Part shown: positions 18,668 through 28,142 of the stretch, piece after piece | Position numbering within the stretch: the first letter of the stretch is position 1 | Layout: each line of letters opens with the position of its first letter | Source: Acetobacter sacchari | Lineage (GTDB): Bacteria > Pseudomonadota > Alphaproteobacteria > Acetobacterales > Acetobacteraceae | Length of the DNA: 41,723 nt | Reading direction: 5' to 3' | NCBI RefSeq assembly: GCF_017377715.1 | Contig: NZ_JAFVMF010000029.1 | Span: 1 to 41,723, forward strand | Made by a program: the position numbers and the translations under genes | The notes under the pieces: model-generated | What the model was told of the DNA's origin: nothing | The model's database searches: none | What the model saw: the letters and a program-made list of their open reading frames with translations, nothing else

Positions 18668-19825
18668 TTAGGACCGCCCTTGCGCGTTCGCGCCGCGAAA
18701 GGACGCATGCCCTGACGGTCTCAGAATATCCTGATATACGTTGACGTAACGCTGTGCGACGCTTCGCCAGTCGTAAGGCTCGGCCCCCTGCATCGCCAGA
18801 CGTCGCACCACCGAAGCGGCGCCCTCGTCTTCGACATGCGCCGCCTCGATCCGTATAGCCGCCTCGTCCAGATCGGCTGGATCGACCAATACGCCCACAC
18901 CGGTCTGGGCGACGAGACGGCGAAACGGCGGAATCGGGCTGAGAAGCGGCGTCAGTCCCGCAGACATCGCCTCCACTGCGGCCAGACCGAAGCCTTCATG
19001 TTCGGAAAGACTGGCAAAATAACTGGCTTCCCCGATCGTCTCCCGCAGCGTTACGTCGTCGGGGTCAATCACAAATCGCACAGACGAGGCGACCTGCGCA
19101 TCCTGCGCCATGCGACGCAAATCTTCCGTGGAGACGTCAGCCGGGCGTCCGGCGACGACCAGAGACCAATCCGGATTCTTTCTCTTCAACGCGACAAGAA
19201 GAGGAAATAGAAGATCAGGTCGTTTATGGCTGGCGAAGCGACCGAAAGAGACGATGGTTCGACGCGGAGACGGGGATGAGGCATCGAAAAACTTCTGCTG
19301 ATTGACGCCGTTTTCGATCGTCATCAGCCTTTCCCGCGCAATACGGCGGAAAATGTCGGCGTCGTTTTCGCTGCACGCAATCACTGCATCGTAAGCACGT
19401 ATGCTCATTCGCGTGAGTGTAGAAAACCACAATTTTTTCAACCGGGAGAACGCGCCGGTATGAAAGAAACCACCATGCGTCGAAACGATCATCGGTTTGC
19501 GGTGCAACCACGTCGTCGCGGCGAAATAATCGAAAAAGAAATCGATCGCATGGACATGAATCAGATCGGCGTCGCCAAGCGCCTGCAAAGCCGACGGCGC
19601 AAGCGGATAGCGCGTAGAACCGCGCCACGGAACCCGGCGCACGGGCACGCCGTCCACCTCATCCTCGTCTGCGAGAACGCCCGGCCTGTTAAAAACACGG
19701 TTGAGCGTCACGACCCGAGTGTCGAGCCCCAGTTCGCGACGTTGCAGAGCCGCGAGCTGACGAACGGAATCCTCTAGGCCGCCGACCGAAGGACTGAACT
19801 GCCTGACGACATGAACGATTTTCAC
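18668..19825 (-). CDS. GT4 glycosyltransferase, AceC/GumH-like
   Basis: 385 residues, GT-B fold, family GT4. The N-terminus has the acceptor-side glycine loop (FSPSVGGLEDSV) and the C-terminal domain the E-x7-E nucleotide-sugar motif (EHEGFGLAAVEAMSAG), after TIVSFGRFASHKRPD. In acetan and xanthan pathways the enzyme at this place adds alpha-mannose from GDP-mannose to the lipid-linked cellobiose; I infer the same step from the neighbours (AceA-, AceB- and Wzc-like genes). The sugar specificity is not proven by sequence. The gap to the Wzc-like gene is 15 bases; the barrel gene follows directly. Confidence 0.88.
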   Translation of the reverse strand: MKIVHVVRQFSPSVGGLEDSVRQLAALQRRELGLDTRVVTLNRVFNRPGVLADEDEVDGVPVRRVPWRGSTRYPLAPSALQALGDADLIHVHAIDFFFDYFAATTWLHRKPMIVSTHGGFFHTGAFSRLKKLWFSTLTRMSIRAYDAVIACSENDADIFRRIARERLMTIENGVNQQKFFDASSPSPRRTIVSFGRFASHKRPDLLFPLLVALKRKNPDWSLVVAGRPADVSTEDLRRMAQDAQVASSVRFVIDPDDVTLRETIGEASYFASLSEHEGFGLAAVEAMSAGLTPLLSPIPPFRRLVAQTGVGVLVDPADLDEAAIRIEAAHVEDEGAASVVRRLAMQGAEPYDWRSVAQRYVNVYQDILRPSGHASFRGANAQGRS

Positions 19826-19840
19826 GAATTATCCTGGTTT

Positions 19841-22006
19841 CTATCTGAAATGCTGAAGCAGGCCGACAGAGGCGCGCGGCGCCTGCCCGTCAGGAGACAC
19901 TCCGGCGGCCCGACCTTCAGCGGCGTTCAAAACCAGCCCGCTTACGCGCACGCCGTAATGACGCAGCCGCTCGATGCACAGGGCGGCGTCGCGGCGGGAT
20001 GTGTCGTTCCAGCGGCATACGAACAACGCCTGATCAGCGATGGACGCCAGCACGAGGCCGTCCGGGTTGACCATGAGCGACGGCGCGTCGATCACGATCA
20101 TGCGGTAGCGTGACGACAGCCCCCGCAGCACGGCGCGAAGCTTGTCGACGCCCGACGGGTCGAACGCGCTGAGATCCCCGCCCCACAGCACGTCGACGCC
20201 GGTCGTAGCGTCACGCTCTATCGCTTCGTCAGCCGTCGCGCGCCCAGATGCGACGTCCCACAGCCCATGACCAACGGTGCTGCGGCCAGCCGCGTCGCCG
20301 ATCACCAGCACATCCTGCCCACCAGCCTGCACCGTCGCCGCGAGCCAGGACACCAGCGTGCTTTTGCCGTCCCCTGACGTTGGCGACGTCACAGCGACGA
20401 TCCTGTCGTCGGCGTCGCCGCTTGCGCGCATGAGGGACAGTTGGGTCAACAGGCCGCGCGCCGCATCGCCGATCGGCGAATAACTCTGGCCGACCGAAAG
20501 CTTGCCGCTGGCCCTCACAAGGCCACGCGTCTTCGGCAACACAGCCAGAAGGCGCAGCCCCCCGAAGCGACGCAATTCTTCGATATCCGTGAAGCCGGAC
20601 GACAGCATGGCGCGTAGCGCAACGGCGGCGCTCGCCGAAATAAGGCCCAGAACGATGACGCCAAGTTCGAGCTTTTTACGATTGGGGAATGTCGGCGCGG
20701 CCGGGACCGCCGCGTGCGAAACAAACGCGACCGGCGGCCGCAGCAAAGCCGCGCGGTCGGCGAATTCCTTGGCGCGATCGAGGAAGGCTTCGTAAACGCT
20801 CTTCGCGCTGTCAGCGTCCTGACGCAGCGTGCGATATTCCGCCTGCGCCGCCCCCTGCCCGGTGTAGCTGCCACGCAGCGCGTCGAGCGAGCGGGTAAGC
20901 TGCGCGACCTCCGCGCGGGACGCCACCAGTTCCGCGTTGACCGATCCCAGAGCCTGCCGTGTTTCCGCGGCGAGACTGGCCTTCGCTGCGGCGACCTGCC
21001 CCGTCAATCCGACGACGTCCGGGTGGTTCGGCCCGAACGATCCGATCTTCTGCGCTCTTGCGGCTTCCGCCTGCATCAGGGCGTTAGCCGAAGCCACGAG
21101 CAGCGGCTGATCGCCAAGGGCGATGATGGAACGCGGGTCGCCGTTCGCTTTCACCTCGTTCAGCACTTCCATGCGCGCCTGCGCGGCGGCGTATCGAGCC
21201 TGCGCCTGATTGAGGCTGGCCGCCATGGTCGCGATTTCATGCCCGACGAGAGGAGAGTCGCCATCGAGATTTGTCAGACCATGCTGAGCGTTGAAGTCGC
21301 TCGCCGCCTTCTCCGCCTCCACCCAGCGCCGCCGCAGCGCCGAGGTCCGCTCATCCAGCCACTCCGCGTCTCGCGCCAGATCCCCGCGCTGTTGGGTCAG
21401 CGACACCTGCTGATAGCTGCTGATAAACGCGTTGGCGATCGACGCCGCAGCATCCGCCGTATCGGCTTTGGCGCTCAGGGCGATGACGCGGGAATGCGGC
21501 TGCGGCTCCACCGTGATCGTCGCCAGAAGCCCATCGATACGTGCGTCATGTTCAAGCTGCACCTGCTGTTCCGAAGGGGCCGGCGCGGCGCACGCAAATT
21601 TCAGGCCGTGTGAACATAGCGCGGCGCGCAGGCCGCCCTTATGCCCGCCTTCTGACGCCGGAATCTGCCTGAGGACGAGTTCCGCGACGTCGCGCGACTG
21701 AATCAGTTCCGCCTGCGTCGCAAGTTCGTCATCCTCCAGCGTTTTGCCACCTTGGGCGGTCTGGCTGAACGGGTCGTCGACAGGGGCGGTCACAACCACC
21801 GTCGCTGTAGACACGAACGATCGCTTCAGGGAAAACACGACGCCGGTACCGGCCAGGAACGCCACGGCGAAGACGCTGGCGAACAGCGCGCGATGGCGCG
21901 ACATGACACCGACATAGCGCCACATGACCGCATACCCGTCCACCGGTTGACGATGATACGCCGCGCCATTGTCGAAGGGGTGGTCCAGTTCTCGTTCAAA
22001 GCCCAT
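19841..22006 (-). CDS. Wzc-like chain-length/BY-kinase family protein, degenerate
   Basis: 721 residues. A Wzz domain with membrane segments near 40-60 and 440-462 flanks a long periplasmic coiled-coil region (about 190-400); the C-terminal cytoplasmic part is a BY-kinase-like ATPase. Walker A is present (TSPTSGDGKSTL) and Walker B too (MIVIDAPS). Walker A' reads VLVIGDAAGRS, where functional kinases have a D-x-D spacing (LLIDADLRR), and the C-terminus carries no tyrosine cluster. So it may bind nucleotide but not work as an autokinase. It should control polymer length and pass chains to the Wza-like channel, as GumC/AceE do. Ribosome site AAAGGA lies 9 bases before the start. Confidence 0.92.
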   Translation of the reverse strand: MGFERELDHPFDNGAAYHRQPVDGYAVMWRYVGVMSRHRALFASVFAVAFLAGTGVVFSLKRSFVSTATVVVTAPVDDPFSQTAQGGKTLEDDELATQAELIQSRDVAELVLRQIPASEGGHKGGLRAALCSHGLKFACAAPAPSEQQVQLEHDARIDGLLATITVEPQPHSRVIALSAKADTADAAASIANAFISSYQQVSLTQQRGDLARDAEWLDERTSALRRRWVEAEKAASDFNAQHGLTNLDGDSPLVGHEIATMAASLNQAQARYAAAQARMEVLNEVKANGDPRSIIALGDQPLLVASANALMQAEAARAQKIGSFGPNHPDVVGLTGQVAAAKASLAAETRQALGSVNAELVASRAEVAQLTRSLDALRGSYTGQGAAQAEYRTLRQDADSAKSVYEAFLDRAKEFADRAALLRPPVAFVSHAAVPAAPTFPNRKKLELGVIVLGLISASAAVALRAMLSSGFTDIEELRRFGGLRLLAVLPKTRGLVRASGKLSVGQSYSPIGDAARGLLTQLSLMRASGDADDRIVAVTSPTSGDGKSTLVSWLAATVQAGGQDVLVIGDAAGRSTVGHGLWDVASGRATADEAIERDATTGVDVLWGGDLSAFDPSGVDKLRAVLRGLSSRYRMIVIDAPSLMVNPDGLVLASIADQALFVCRWNDTSRRDAALCIERLRHYGVRVSGLVLNAAEGRAAGVSPDGQAPRASVGLLQHFR

Positions 22007-22057
22007 GGCGACGGTTCCTTTCCTGCGTGAGGTCGGTTCGAGTTTCGTCGTCAGAGA

Positions 22058-22912
22058 TCACAAAGCCTCCGCAGCCCGGGCCGATCGGCGCCCGAACAGT
22101 TTCCAGCGCAACACATACAGGCCGAACACAGGCAGCCCGAGCAGGTAGCGACGCCACAAACGCCTCGGCTCGCGCACGAGGCGCACCAGCCACTCCAGCC
22201 CCATATCAGCGACCCAACGTGGAGGACGGGAGACCCGGCCAGCCGCGTGATCGACCAGCGCTCCGGCTGTAATAGCGACCATGGGCGGCAGTCGGCTCCA
22301 GTTATCAAAAAGCCAGCGTTCCTGACGCGGCATGCCCATATTCAACAACAGGACGGAAGGCCGAGCCTGCTGAATCTCCTGCAGCACTTTTTCCGAGTCC
22401 GGAGAGCCTGGCGTCGCGTCAAAGAAACCTCCATGCGCACCCGCCGTCTTGCAGCCATACCGGGCGCTGTATATCTGCGCGGCAATCTCTGCCGCCTCCT
22501 GCGTTCCACCGAGCCAATACACTGACGCATCGCCGCCCAGACGTTCGAGGGCCGGCCCCACCCACTCAGGCGGCGTAGTGCGCGGCGGCTTGCGACCTGA
22601 CAGAAACATCGAGGCAAGCTGAACGCCCGCGCCGTCGCAAAATCTGATTTCTGCGTCGTGGAACATTCGCCGCAGCCACGGACGGCGTTGTGCAAGGGTG
22701 ACACAATGGGCGTTGGCGTTAATCACTCGCATGGCGCGACCGGCGCGCACAGCCTCCACTACGCGATCGACGATCTCCTCACGCGTGATCATATGAAGCC
22801 CCAACCCCATGACTTCAATAACCGGCGGCGGCGTGAGGTCGGACGGAGGGGGCATGAACGCCGGGTCCGTGGCAGTGGCAGTGGCAGTGGCAGTGGCCAG
22901 ATTAGAACGCAT
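22058..22912 (-). CDS. WecG/TagA/CpsF glycosyltransferase, AceB/GumM-like
   Basis: 284 residues, family GT26. Typical stretches: MRVINANAHCVTLAQRRPWL, IRFCDGAGV, VYWLGGTQEAAEIAA and VLLLNMGMPRQERWLFDNW. In acetan/xanthan synthesis this enzyme adds the second glucose (beta-1,4) to Glc-PP-undecaprenol, which fits its place after the priming enzyme. The start at 22912 overlaps the aceA-like gene by 11 bases. The first 20 residues include a run of five Ala-Thr pairs coded by a hexamer repeat; a later ATG at 22855 or 22807 would remove it and still keep the enzyme domain whole. Confidence 0.9.
   Translation of the reverse strand: MRSNLATATATATATDPAFMPPPSDLTPPPVIEVMGLGLHMITREEIVDRVVEAVRAGRAMRVINANAHCVTLAQRRPWLRRMFHDAEIRFCDGAGVQLASMFLSGRKPPRTTPPEWVGPALERLGGDASVYWLGGTQEAAEIAAQIYSARYGCKTAGAHGGFFDATPGSPDSEKVLQEIQQARPSVLLLNMGMPRQERWLFDNWSRLPPMVAITAGALVDHAAGRVSRPPRWVADMGLEWLVRLVREPRRLWRRYLLGLPVFGLYVLRWKLFGRRSARAAEAL
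22869..22898. repeat. Hexanucleotide repeat in the aceB-like 5' end
   Basis: Four perfect GTGGCA units and a fifth differing at one base (GTGGCC), on the plus strand. In the leftward gene they code for alternating Ala and Thr. Because the unit is two codons, copy-number change would alter N-terminal length without a frameshift. Confidence 0.9.
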
Positions 22913-24410
22913 GGCGGCTGAAAATCTCCCGAACGACTGTAAGGAAGATAATCTTCACATCGAAAAACAAGGACCAGCGCCGGATATAGTCGAGGTCGTA
23001 TTTTACGCGCCGCTCAAGGTCACCGACCGTCACAAGCTCTCCGCGCGCGCCGTTTACCTGCGCCCACCCGGTTATTCCCGGCTTCACGTGATAGCGAAGC
23101 ACATAGTCCGCAAGCGCATCATCCAGAAGATGGCCGCCCGCCCGCGTCTGCGGAGCATGCGGGCGGGGGCCGACAAGAGACATGTCGCCCGCCAGCACGT
23201 TGAACAGTTGCGGCAGTTCGTCCAGGCTGAGTTTACGCAACCACTTGCCGACGCGTGTGACCCGGGGGTCGTTCCGGCTGGTCTGCCGCACAGCTCCAAA
23301 GTCAGACATTTCCGTCCGCATCGAGCGAAACTTGAACACCATGAAACGTTTTTCGTTGCACCCGCGCCGGGGCTGACGAAAGAACACCGGCCCAGGAGAG
23401 TCCAGCTTTACGATAGCGGCTATGGCGAGCAGCAGCGGGGACAGCAGTATCGTCGCCACAAGAGCAAATACGAAATCGAAAGCTGTTTTCTGAAAATTCT
23501 GCATGTCGGACAAAGGACGTCGTTGCAGGATGAACAACGGATGCGGTCCCAGATATTCAACAGGCAAGGCCGAGTCCACGCCACTCACGAGGTTCGGCAC
23601 GATGTATATATCAGAAAGAACTTTACGAAGTTTGTAGCTTACGTCACGCACGCCGCCTCTGGCGGAACCGTTGTCGGGCATAGCGAGAATAATCGCATGC
23701 GCCCCCTCTACACGGCATTTTTCGACAAGATCGTCCAGATCTCCATCCAACCCGGCCGATCCCGGCACATTATTGAAAATCCCCATGAGCCCATAGGCGC
23801 CATTTGCGCCAGCGCCATCAGCCGAAATACGACCGGCCAGCGCAAACGCCATCGAACCGCCGCCGACAATGGCGATTTTCCTCTGAAGCTTAACCTTGAC
23901 GAGTGACGTCGCCAGCGCCATCGCGATCGCCGCACGGCCAATCAGCAGTGCTATCGCAGCGGCAAAGCCCCACAATACGGCAACGCGAAACGCCTCCAGA
24001 ATCGGGCGCTGCAACGCAACCAGCATCCCTGCGTTTACGACACAGGCCATCAGAAACCCGGGGGCCAGATATCGAAATTGCGTATTGAGCTTTTTGATTT
24101 TCGGGTAAGCGAGCAATGAGCGTTTTTTTGGGAGCAGCACGAAAGCCAGCGCCGCCACGAAATCCGCCGCCGTAGCGGGCATCAAACCGCCCGCAAGCGG
24201 GAGATCAAGCACAAAGTGAGAGGCGAAGAACGAGGCCAGAAAAACCGCGCCGGCGTCGACAGAAAATACGATCGAAGCCAAAACTGTATGCAAATACGGA
24301 TAAGGCTCCCGCAGAAGCTGCCGCCCCGGCGATACTATCGACAGCGTCCTACGCGTATCGCCCACTGGAAAATCGATCTCGACGTCCGCAAAAACAAGCT
24401 GCTCTTTCAT
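22902..24410 (-). CDS. Undecaprenyl-phosphate glucose phosphotransferase, AceA/GumD-like
   Basis: 502 residues, polyprenyl-phosphate hexose-1-phosphate transferase (WbaP/GumD type). It starts EPS repeat-unit assembly by moving Glc-1-P to undecaprenyl phosphate at the inner membrane. Four membrane segments lie in the first 170 residues, a CoA-binding-like fold ([19 protein letters not shown]) in the middle, one re-entrant helix (about 305-330) and then the catalytic domain: [42 protein letters not shown] and [14 protein letters not shown]. It is the first gene of the EPS operon, with a long AT-rich leader upstream. Glucose is inferred from the family and the neighbours. Confidence 0.94.
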   Translation of the reverse strand: MKEQLVFADVEIDFPVGDTRRTLSIVSPGRQLLREPYPYLHTVLASIVFSVDAGAVFLASFFASHFVLDLPLAGGLMPATAADFVAALAFVLLPKKRSLLAYPKIKKLNTQFRYLAPGFLMACVVNAGMLVALQRPILEAFRVAVLWGFAAAIALLIGRAAIAMALATSLVKVKLQRKIAIVGGGSMAFALAGRISADGAGANGAYGLMGIFNNVPGSAGLDGDLDDLVEKCRVEGAHAIILAMPDNGSARGGVRDVSYKLRKVLSDIYIVPNLVSGVDSALPVEYLGPHPLFILQRRPLSDMQNFQKTAFDFVFALVATILLSPLLLAIAAIVKLDSPGPVFFRQPRRGCNEKRFMVFKFRSMRTEMSDFGAVRQTSRNDPRVTRVGKWLRKLSLDELPQLFNVLAGDMSLVGPRPHAPQTRAGGHLLDDALADYVLRYHVKPGITGWAQVNGARGELVTVGDLERRVKYDLDYIRRWSLFFDVKIIFLTVVREIFSRHAF

Positions 24411-25210
24411 GGCGACGCTCCCTTACATGACGCCAACAGAAATCGCGTCAAAATTGCGCCTTCCGACAGGACATTTCTCCGATGACACAAAAAATGCCTT
24501 CACATGCGCCATCTTTCGACCGGAGCAACTTGCGCTCCAACCGGGCTCAACGTCTTCCCGTTTTCAAACAGAGCGTGAAAGAGATCACATTTTACAACGA
24601 AGACAAAGCGAAAAGTGCGCAAATTTTAACGATATTTTAATAGAAATAAATATAAAAATATTTACGATGCATATTTATATTGTTTGAGAGTTATTTTTAT
24701 ATTTTTCTAATTTATTGGAAAATCATTTTGAGCGATGAACACTGCGACGATCGATAAATCGCCAACAATCAAACTTTCGCCGTCAAAAAAACAAAAATCA
24801 CAGCAAGAGCCTCCCCTCCACAGACACGACATCACCATCTCATCTTCAAACACACCACGTCGCCACAGCCATGGGCGACGAAAAAGGCGCAGAACATCGT
24901 CGTTATACGAACGCTCCACTGAGCATGAGCAACGCCGTATCCCAGCCCTTTTTGTGTCTTGCTTATGAACCCGCGAATAATCTCGAAGAAGCTTCTCGGG
25001 GGCCAGTTACTCACACTTCAGCCACCTGCGCGACTCAGCGCCAACGTCACCTATCTCACGACGCTTAGCCCTACCGCTGCTCCATCGCCCTTTCAGGCAA
25101 CGACTAACTTGGCCGTCTCTGACACGAAATATTCATACAGAAAATTGGCACCACCGATTTTTTGCCAGATCAGCACAAAAGAAATTTTGTAAAGTTTCGT
25201 TTCGAATTAC
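24411..25210. promoter_or_regulatory. AT-rich EPS operon leader, no gene
   Basis: 800 bases without a convincing gene; short open frames here have no ribosome site or recognisable composition. The stretch 24590-24730 is extremely AT-rich next to its GC-rich surroundings and contains a perfect 7-bp AT palindrome (TAAATAT/ATATTTA, AAAA loop, 24647-24664). It lies upstream of the EPS operon, so it is the likely place for its promoter and for binding of nucleoid-type or MucR-like regulators. I could not pick a convincing -35/-10 pair. The right half (24870-25210) lies downstream of the leftward membrane gene ending at 25211. Confidence 0.5.
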
Positions 25211-25927
25211 CTACAATCCAGTTGCGGCGTCACGCATGGTTGCAGAAACGACGCCTTCGTCCCTCAGTCGGGCGCTACGCTCGACGCGGCGCCGATACCA
25301 GAACGTCCACGCTCCCAGCGCCCCCATCGTGCCGTAACCCAGAAAATTGTGCACAACGAGGTACGCCTGAATACTCAATACAAACGTGAGGACACAGGCC
25401 ACGCTCGCGGAGAGCAGCAGCCCACATCCCCACACCAGCGTCATGATGGTCATCACGCGACGGAAGCCTGCATTGTGACGCAGCGCCTCGAACCTCTCCA
25501 GAGAATCGTCCGCCTGCCGCACCATCGTTGCGCGCGCCAGATAATAGATCAGAGGCCTCCCTACTGCGACCGATCCCAAAAACAGCACCCCGATCAGCGC
25601 CGAAACCAGATTTTCCCGCAATTGAAGGAAACGCGGCCCCCCTCCGCCTATCATTGCGAGCAAAGACAACGCTATGCCCGCGAGAACGAGCATCGAAATC
25701 GCGTCTACAGTGCGCCGGATTGAGAATTCAGCGAGTGACCAGAGAATGGGCGGAACTGCGGACGCAAGCAATGCCGTAACATCGCCGTAAACCGGAGCTG
25801 CCCGGTTATATATCAGGAGAGGCAGCGCGAAGTTCACAGCCAGATCGGCGACCACATGAAAGCCACGCCCCCGAAATCGCGCCATGGGCCGGCTGTCCGA
25901 ACGTTTATCCCGCAATTCCGCGCCCAT
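25211..25927 (-). CDS. VC0807-like integral membrane protein
   Basis: 238 residues from ATG at 25927 (open to ATG 25954; neither has a strong ribosome site). It has about six membrane segments and the pattern of the VC0807/septation-protein-A-like membrane family: ALPLLIYNR early, then PPILWSLAEFSIRRTVDAIS, LFLGSVAVGRPLIYYLA and a late GCGLLLSASV. The function of this family is unknown. It stands alone between the EPS leader and the divergent nth gene. Confidence 0.72.
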   Translation of the reverse strand: MGAELRDKRSDSRPMARFRGRGFHVVADLAVNFALPLLIYNRAAPVYGDVTALLASAVPPILWSLAEFSIRRTVDAISMLVLAGIALSLLAMIGGGGPRFLQLRENLVSALIGVLFLGSVAVGRPLIYYLARATMVRQADDSLERFEALRHNAGFRRVMTIMTLVWGCGLLLSASVACVLTFVLSIQAYLVVHNFLGYGTMGALGAWTFWYRRRVERSARLRDEGVVSATMRDAATGL

Positions 25928-26163
25928 GCCCCCACCCGCTCCCTTCCGCCGCATCGCTAAATTTCGGTCCCATTGTTACACGATAAGGCCAACGCACACG
26001 ATATCTTTCGGCGTCGAATCAAACTGACCGGACGGAAACCCTCACGTCGCTCACACGGCGCCGCACCTCTCCACCGCAAAGACCGATAGAGCCGTCCGAT
26101 CTTAAAGTTCACCCAGTAGGCCGTCTTTTGACGACGGAGCCGGAACGGTGAAACATTCACCCC

Positions 26164-26913
26164 ATGCCGACCGCCAAAACGAAGCCCGCAACCAGATCCT
26201 CCACGTCGAAGACCGCCGATCCCGAGCCTAAGGGCGCTGCGTTCGCGCCCAGGGACATGACAAAGAAGGAAGTCACGGCTTTTCTCTCCGACTTGGCCCG
26301 TGCATGGCCGGACGCCGAAACCGAACTCAAATTCTCATCGCCTTTTCAGCTTCTTGTCGCGACAGCGCTTGCGGCGCAGGCTACCGACGCCTCGGTCAAC
26401 CGGGTCACGCCCGCGTTGTTCGCGAAAGCCCCCGGACCTGCTGAGATGGCGTTGTTAACCTCGGACGAGGTTGGCGAGTTCATCCGCACGATCGGCCTGT
26501 GGCGGAACAAGGCCCGCAATATCGTCGCCCTCTCGCAGATGCTGGTGGAGCGTTACGACGGCGAAGTCCCGACCGACCGGGACGCTCTGGAGTCCCTGCC
26601 CGGCGTTGGACGCAAGACTGCGGCGGTTGTGCTTAACGTCGCGTTCGGAGAACCGGCGGTGCCAGTGGACACGCATGCGTTTCGCCTCGCAAACCGCACG
26701 GGACTGGCGCGTGGCAAAAACGTTCTGGACGTCGAGCGGGCGCTGGAACGGCGCGTTCCACTCCCCATGCTGCGTGATTCCCACCACTGGCTGATCCTGC
26801 AGGGGCGTTATGTCTGCAAGGCGCGGCGCCCGGAATGCTGGCGATGCGTCGCCACGGCGCACTGCCTCTACCCCGACAAAGAACTGATTGCGCCGAAGCG
26901 CGCAAAAGCATGA
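26164..26913 (+). CDS. nth: Endonuclease III
   Basis: 249 residues. DNA glycosylase/AP lyase that removes oxidised pyrimidines. The helix-hairpin-helix LPGVGRKTA carries the catalytic Lys (K151), and D169 in VPVDTHAFR is the catalytic Asp. The [4Fe-4S] loop is complete: C218-x6-C225-x2-C228-x5-C234. The N-terminal 30 residues are a low-complexity Lys/Thr/Pro-rich tail not needed for the fold. The gene is divergent from the VC0807-like gene. Confidence 0.96.
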   Translation: MPTAKTKPATRSSTSKTADPEPKGAAFAPRDMTKKEVTAFLSDLARAWPDAETELKFSSPFQLLVATALAAQATDASVNRVTPALFAKAPGPAEMALLTSDEVGEFIRTIGLWRNKARNIVALSQMLVERYDGEVPTDRDALESLPGVGRKTAAVVLNVAFGEPAVPVDTHAFRLANRTGLARGKNVLDVERALERRVPLPMLRDSHHWLILQGRYVCKARRPECWRCVATAHCLYPDKELIAPKRAKA

Positions 26914-27138
26914 GCCGTTCGCCGTTATTCTGTGTACGGATATTGCGCGAACCAGCGCCGCCGCCAATGTTATAGAGCAACGAAGTCGAGCGCCGTGCGG
27001 CTGTCACTGGGCCTCTCTTGATCTGCATCAGCGCGGGTTTGTATTTCGCTGTCGCTGCGCTAGACGGAAGTTCGATCAAGGATGTCCGGGCAGAAGGCCC
27101 GAACGCGGCGTAGCATAGCTGAGGCAGGATTCGAGACG

Positions 27139-28131
27139 ATGGACTACATAATCGGCCAGAACCGCCCGAACGCGACCGGGACGACGCAGGGCTCCGGAAT
27201 GCTTCAGGAGGACGGGCTTCCCGTTTCCGGATCAGCCGCGCCGGCCGTCATGGACGGCACTGAAGCCAACTTCATGGAACTGGTGATCGACGCCAGCCGC
27301 TCGGTTCCTGTGCTGGTCGATTTCTGGGCCGATTGGTGCGGCCCCTGCAAACAGCTTACGCCGGTCATCGAAAAAGTCGTCAACGCGGCTGGCGGACGCG
27401 TGCGGCTGGTCAAGATTGACATCGAAGCCAACCGTTCACTTGTCGCTCAGTTGAGCCAGCTTGGTCTACCCTTGCAGTCGATTCCAATGGTGGCTGCTTT
27501 CTGGAAGGGCCAGATTCTCGACCTCTTTCAGGGCGCCCTGCCGGAAAGCCAGGTGAAGAAATTCATCGAGGGCGTGCTGAAAGCCGCTGGCGGCGCGACC
27601 TTGCCTGCGGCCGATTTGCTGGTCGAGGCGCGCGCGGCCCTTGACGGCGAGCAGCCCGAACAGGCGGCGCAGCTCTACTCCGCGGTCCTTGAGATGGAGC
27701 CGGAAAATCCGGCCGCATGGGGCGGGCTAATCCGCGCCATGCTTGCACTGGATGACGAAGAAGCCGCCGAAGCGGCGTTGAACGATGTCCCCGCCGCGAT
27801 CGCCTCCCACGCCGACATCGAAGGCGCGCGCGCCGCTCTGGAACTCAAGAAAGAAGGCCGGCGCGTAGCAGGAGAGGCGCAGGCGCTCCGAGCCCGCATC
27901 GAAGCCGACCCCAAGGATTTCGAGGCGCGGGTCGGGCTCGCCAACGCGTTGAACGCCGCTGGCCAGAAACAGGAAGCCGCCGACGAACTGCTGGCGATCC
28001 TCCGCGCGGACCGGGACTGGAACGACGGCGCAGCAAAGCAGCTTCTGTTCAAGTTCTTTGAATCCTGGGGGCACGACGACCCGGCCACGCTGCTTGCGCG
28101 TCGGCGTCTCTCCTCCCTGCTGTTCTCCTGA
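27139..28131 (+). CDS. Thioredoxin-TPR co-chaperone, CnoX/YbbN family
   Basis: 330 residues from ATG at 27139 (open upstream to 27082). A thioredoxin domain (about 35-145) with an intact WCGPC active site (DFWADWCGPCKQLTPVIEKV) is followed by TPR-like helices (about 155-325; ADLLVEARAALDGEQPEQAA and later repeats). Family members are holdase/redox co-chaperones that deliver clients to GroEL and DnaK. The E. coli protein lacks the CxxC pair, whereas many alphaproteobacterial ones keep it, as here, so thiol-disulfide activity is plausible. The next gene, a Lon N-domain protein, follows 11 bases later. Confidence 0.92.
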   Translation: MDYIIGQNRPNATGTTQGSGMLQEDGLPVSGSAAPAVMDGTEANFMELVIDASRSVPVLVDFWADWCGPCKQLTPVIEKVVNAAGGRVRLVKIDIEANRSLVAQLSQLGLPLQSIPMVAAFWKGQILDLFQGALPESQVKKFIEGVLKAAGGATLPAADLLVEARAALDGEQPEQAAQLYSAVLEMEPENPAAWGGLIRAMLALDDEEAAEAALNDVPAAIASHADIEGARAALELKKEGRRVAGEAQALRARIEADPKDFEARVGLANALNAAGQKQEAADELLAILRADRDWNDGAAKQLLFKFFESWGHDDPATLLARRRLSSLLFS

Positions 28132-28142
28132 AAGGACCGGGT

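Noticed and set aside
22809..23906. A 365-codon open frame on the plus strand
   Set aside because: Antisense to the priming glycosyltransferase; no recognisable domain.
16408..24410. EPS region as a recent horizontally acquired island
   Set aside because: There is no integrase, transposase, tRNA or flanking repeat, and codon composition of the genes looks like the rest; only the leader is AT-rich.
24735..25192. Several short open frames in the EPS leader
   Set aside because: They overlap one another, lack ribosome sites and have arbitrary composition; I treat the region as non-coding.
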